A DNA stretch of 6,894 nt. It comes from an uncultured Solirubrobacteraceae bacterium. GTDB lineage: Bacteria > Actinomycetota > Thermoleophilia > Solirubrobacterales > Solirubrobacteraceae. Under the pieces are notes generated by a model, which saw only the letters and a program-made list of their open reading frames with translations, made no database searches and was not told the DNA's origin. Shown one piece after another: positions 6,118-6,894 of this stretch (the first letter of the stretch is position 1; every line of letters begins with the position of its first letter). The position numbers and the translations under genes are program-made. The stretch spans positions 1 through 6,894 of the forward strand of contig CATPAX010000132.1 of the NCBI GenBank assembly GCA_955652215.1. The letters are read 5' to 3'.

Positions 6118-6129
6118 CAGTCGTCCCCC
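6118..6129 (-). promoter_or_regulatory. Possible CTG start and Shine-Dalgarno for GH79
   Basis: On the minus strand GGGGGA (6124-6129) lies 3 nt before a CTG (6118-6120) in frame with GH79, whereas the TTG at 6096 has no Shine-Dalgarno. Starting at the CTG would give a signal peptide beginning MKPSVIRALGLAGLAVV, with two basic residues. The spacing is shorter than ideal and CTG starts are rare, so this is a suggestion only. Confidence 0.3.
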
Positions 6130-6143
6130 GGTCAGCGCGCGCG

Positions 6144-6175
6144 GACCGGTCGCGCTTGATGGCCTATGACCGGTC
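6144..6175. promoter_or_regulatory. Twin GACCGGTC palindromes upstream of GH79
   Basis: Two identical perfect 8-bp palindromes, GACCGGTC, lie at 6144-6151 and 6168-6175, 24 bp centre to centre. They are in the 77-98-bp gap between the GST-like stop and the GH79 start, just where a GH79 promoter would be. The layout resembles a two-site operator for a dimeric regulator. No clear -35/-10 pair is visible near them. Confidence 0.35.
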
Positions 6176-6204
6176 CCTGACCCCCGCGCCCGATGGCCTA
6201 CGAC
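6151..6204. repeat. 20-bp direct repeat, 34-bp period
   Basis: CGCGCTTGATGGCCTATGAC (6151-6170) and CGCGCCCGATGGCCTACGAC (6185-6204) agree at 17 of 20 positions. The right copy includes the stop codon of the GST-like gene, so the left copy may be a partial duplication of that gene's 3' end or of a control site. Confidence 0.5.
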
Positions 6205-6476
6205 TGCTCCTTAACCCACGCCAGGATCCCACGCGAGTGGCTGATCACGGTGCCATCGGGCAGCTTCAGCGTCGGCAGTTTCGTCGTTCCCGTCGCGGCC
6301 TGTAGCTCGTCGCGGGAGCCCTTTCGCATGAACGGAATGGGGTGCCCGTGACCGGCGAGCACCTTCTCGTACTCGATCCCGGCGGCTTTCATCGCCCTCT
6401 GCACGCGCGCGCAAGGGTGGGCCCGTGGTCCCCCCTCGTCTCCGTGGCAGACATATAACGTCGGCACCTCAGCCAT
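6198..6476 (-). CDS. Single-domain GST N-terminal/glutaredoxin-like protein
   Basis: This is a complete 92-residue protein with a thioredoxin-like fold of the glutathione S-transferase N-terminal type, without the helical C-terminal GST domain. It begins TLYVCHGDEGGPRAHPCARV. Cys10 ends the first strand, and HPC with Cys22 sits at the top of helix 1, where glutaredoxins carry CPxC, so a single-Cys redox or thiol-binding role is possible. Next come the strand IEYEKVLAG (34-42), KLPTL (66-70) with the expected cis-proline P68, and LPDGTVISHSRGILAWV (72-88), in which SHSR takes the place of the glutathione-contacting ES/DS pair. Similar stand-alone proteins occur in actinobacteria, most of which use mycothiol rather than glutathione, so the thiol partner is uncertain. 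ATG 6474-6476 has GGAGG seven nt upstream. It is probably cytoplasmic. It lies 102 bp upstream of GH79 on the same strand, but co-transcription is not shown. Confidence 0.8.
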   Translation of the reverse strand: MAEVPTLYVCHGDEGGPRAHPCARVQRAMKAAGIEYEKVLAGHGHPIPFMRKGSRDELQAATGTTKLPTLKLPDGTVISHSRGILAWVKEQS

Positions 6477-6483
6477 CGCTCAT

Positions 6484-6488
6484 CCTCC
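6484..6488 (-). promoter_or_regulatory. Ribosome binding site of the GST-like gene
   Basis: GGAGG on the minus strand is 7 nt from the ATG at 6474-6476. This is the clearest Shine-Dalgarno in the window and fixes that start. An out-of-frame ATG directly after it (6481-6483) opens only a four-codon frame overlapping the real start and is probably irrelevant. Confidence 0.75.
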
Positions 6489-6490
6489 AA

Positions 6491-6503
6491 CCCGAGTCTC
6501 GGG
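6491..6503. promoter_or_regulatory. Palindrome CCCGAG-T-CTCGGG before the GST-like RBS
   Basis: A perfect 6-bp inverted repeat around one base lies just upstream of the Shine-Dalgarno of the GST-like gene. As DNA it could be an operator. As an RNA hairpin the loop is too tight without opening a pair or two. The position suggests control of that gene. Confidence 0.35.
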
Positions 6504-6557
6504 CGGGGAGCCTACCGAGCCATGCGCCTCCGCTCTAGATCACGTGAGCGACCTTCT

Positions 6558-6674
6558 GTGTGGATAGTGCGTCAATCGATGGACTCAGCGACGAGCTTGC
6601 CGCGCTATGCACGCCTGGGGAGGATGCATTGACGCGCGATGCTCAGGGCGTGGCGATTGACGCATAAAGCACAC
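6558..6674. repeat. 117-bp structure with 21-bp imperfect terminal inverted repeats
   Basis: The left arm 6558-6578 reads GTGTG, GATAG, TGCGTCAATCG. The right arm 6654-6674 reads CGATTGACGCA, TAAAG, CACAC. The 11-bp inner and 5-bp outer blocks are perfect inverted repeats; the 5-bp blocks between them match at only one position. A further copy of ATTGACGC lies inside (6628-6635), within the loose hairpin GCATTGACGCGCGATGC (6626-6642). No target-site duplication is visible. It could be a MITE-like element, a cruciform-forming repeat or a pair of regulator sites. Confidence 0.5.
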
Positions 6675-6686
6675 GGAACCGGCTTT

Positions 6687-6770
6687 CGCCCGACCATCCG
6701 GAGCCGCACCGTCGGCTGAGCGCCGAACGCCCGACCATCCCGAGCCGCACCGTCGGCTAAGCGCCGAACG
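6687..6770. repeat. 41-bp tandem repeat, two copies
   Basis: Copies at 6687-6727 and 6728-6768 are back to back and differ at only two positions (6700 G vs 6741 C; 6718 G vs 6759 A); the match runs two more bases to 6770. Each copy contains a small hairpin, TCGGC-N5-GCCGA (6712-6726 and 6753-6767), and a wider CCGAC/GTCGG inverted repeat. The G/A difference is in the hairpin loop, so the stem is unchanged. It is a recent duplication of unknown role. Confidence 0.85.
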
Positions 6771-6781
6771 GGCGGTGGGGC

Positions 6782-6796
6782 GCGGGATTGACCCGC
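6782..6796 (-). terminator. Hairpin after the right-edge gene (weak terminator candidate)
   Basis: GCGGG-ATTGA-CCCGC is a perfect 5-bp G+C stem with a 5-nt loop, starting 10 nt after the stop codon of the partial gene at the right edge. There is no T-run after it on the minus strand, so intrinsic termination would be inefficient. Its loop repeats the ATTGA core of the nearby motif. Confidence 0.3.
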
Positions 6797-6806
6797 TACT
6801 TGACGG

Positions 6807-6893
6807 TTACGGCTGCGGAACGATCCGGATGTACGGCCGCGGGGCCTCCCACTCGCCGAACATCTCCTTGGCCTGCTCGTCCGAGACGGAACC
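6807..6893 (-). CDS. Unidentified protein, C-terminal 28 residues (5' truncated)
   Basis: A minus-strand frame enters from the right edge and stops at TAA 6807-6809. Its codons have strongly G/C-biased third positions, and the residues look like a real soluble protein: an acidic helix (SVSDEQAKEMFGEWE) and then APRPYIRIVPQP, which reads like a final beta-strand and tail. I cannot assign a family from so little. The forward strand here shows no competing gene. Confidence 0.6.
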   Translation of the reverse strand, partial: GSVSDEQAKEMFGEWEAPRPYIRIVPQP

Positions 6894-6894
6894 A

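Larger units (their letters stand above)
6477..6806. other. 330-bp repeat-rich intergenic region
   Basis: No gene-like frame is present: the best short frames (31-36 codons) have no recognisable features or codon bias. Besides the palindrome, inverted-repeat structure, tandem repeat and hairpin listed separately, it holds a TCACGTGA palindrome (6540-6547). It also holds copies of ATTGACGC at 6569-6576 (minus), 6628-6635 and 6656-6663, and a near copy, ATTGACCC, at 6787-6794. Both flanking genes are on the minus strand, so the GST-like promoter should lie here, but I see no convincing -35/-10 pair close to it. Confidence 0.55.

Noticed and set aside
6559..6567. TGTGGATAG, one base from the DnaA box TGTGGATAA, in the repeat-rich region
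   Set aside because: A single imperfect box without a cluster or A+T-rich stretch does not support an origin.
6558..6674. Inverted repeats as ends of a full insertion sequence
   Set aside because: Only 117 bp end to end, with no transposase and no visible target duplication; kept only as a MITE-like or regulatory possibility.
6687..6770. Tandem repeats as a short CRISPR array
   Set aside because: The two units are directly joined, with no spacers and no cas genes.

Overview
The window is about two-thirds G+C with strongly G/C-biased third codon positions. Its proteins (an RskA-type anti-sigma tail, a TIGR01777 epimerase, an LtrA-family membrane protein, secreted GH5 and GH79 glycosidases, a one-domain GST/glutaredoxin-like protein) suggest a soil actinobacterium, most likely of the Thermoleophilia/Solirubrobacterales type. 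That placement is inferred from gene content and composition; there is no rRNA or marker gene here to settle it.

Layout. 1-227 (+): 3' end of an anti-sigma-K factor (RskA) C-terminal domain. 276-1193 (+): TIGR01777/SDR39U1-type NAD(P)-binding epimerase. 1194-1773: no intact gene that I can support firmly, but minus-strand debris. This includes the unmistakable first 22 codons of a short-chain dehydrogenase broken by stop codons (1453-1524), a one-helix membrane ORF (1308-1496), and a Gly/Leu-rich reading frame (1670-1812) that overlaps the end of the next gene in the -1 frame. 1774-2976 (-): LtrA-family multi-pass membrane protein. 2977-3048: a 72-bp divergent promoter region; both genes look leaderless or nearly so. 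3049-4932 (+): secreted GH5 hydrolase of the endoglycoceramidase type. Its recognisable protein ends near residue 498, but the frame continues about 354 bp antisense into the convergent gene. 4579-6096 (-, probable start a little upstream): exported GH79 (heparanase/beta-glucuronidase-like) hydrolase. 6198-6476 (-): 92-residue thioredoxin-fold protein with a strong Shine-Dalgarno. 6477-6806: 330 bp without a gene but rich in repeats. 6807-6893 (-): 3' end of an unidentified gene.

How the genes might work together. The tail-to-tail GH5 and GH79 genes both encode exported retaining glycosidases with their catalytic glutamates in place. They plausibly form a small extracellular glycan- or glycolipid-degrading pair, though nothing here fixes the substrate. 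The LtrA gene shares the GH5 promoter region. The epimerase, RskA tail and GST-like gene look like independent functions.

Most worth a second look: the broken SDR gene, the possible frameshift at the LtrA C-terminus, the long antisense tail on GH5, and the 117-bp inverted-repeat structure next to a 41-bp tandem duplication near the right edge. I see no CRISPR array, tRNA, rRNA, transposase or phage gene.
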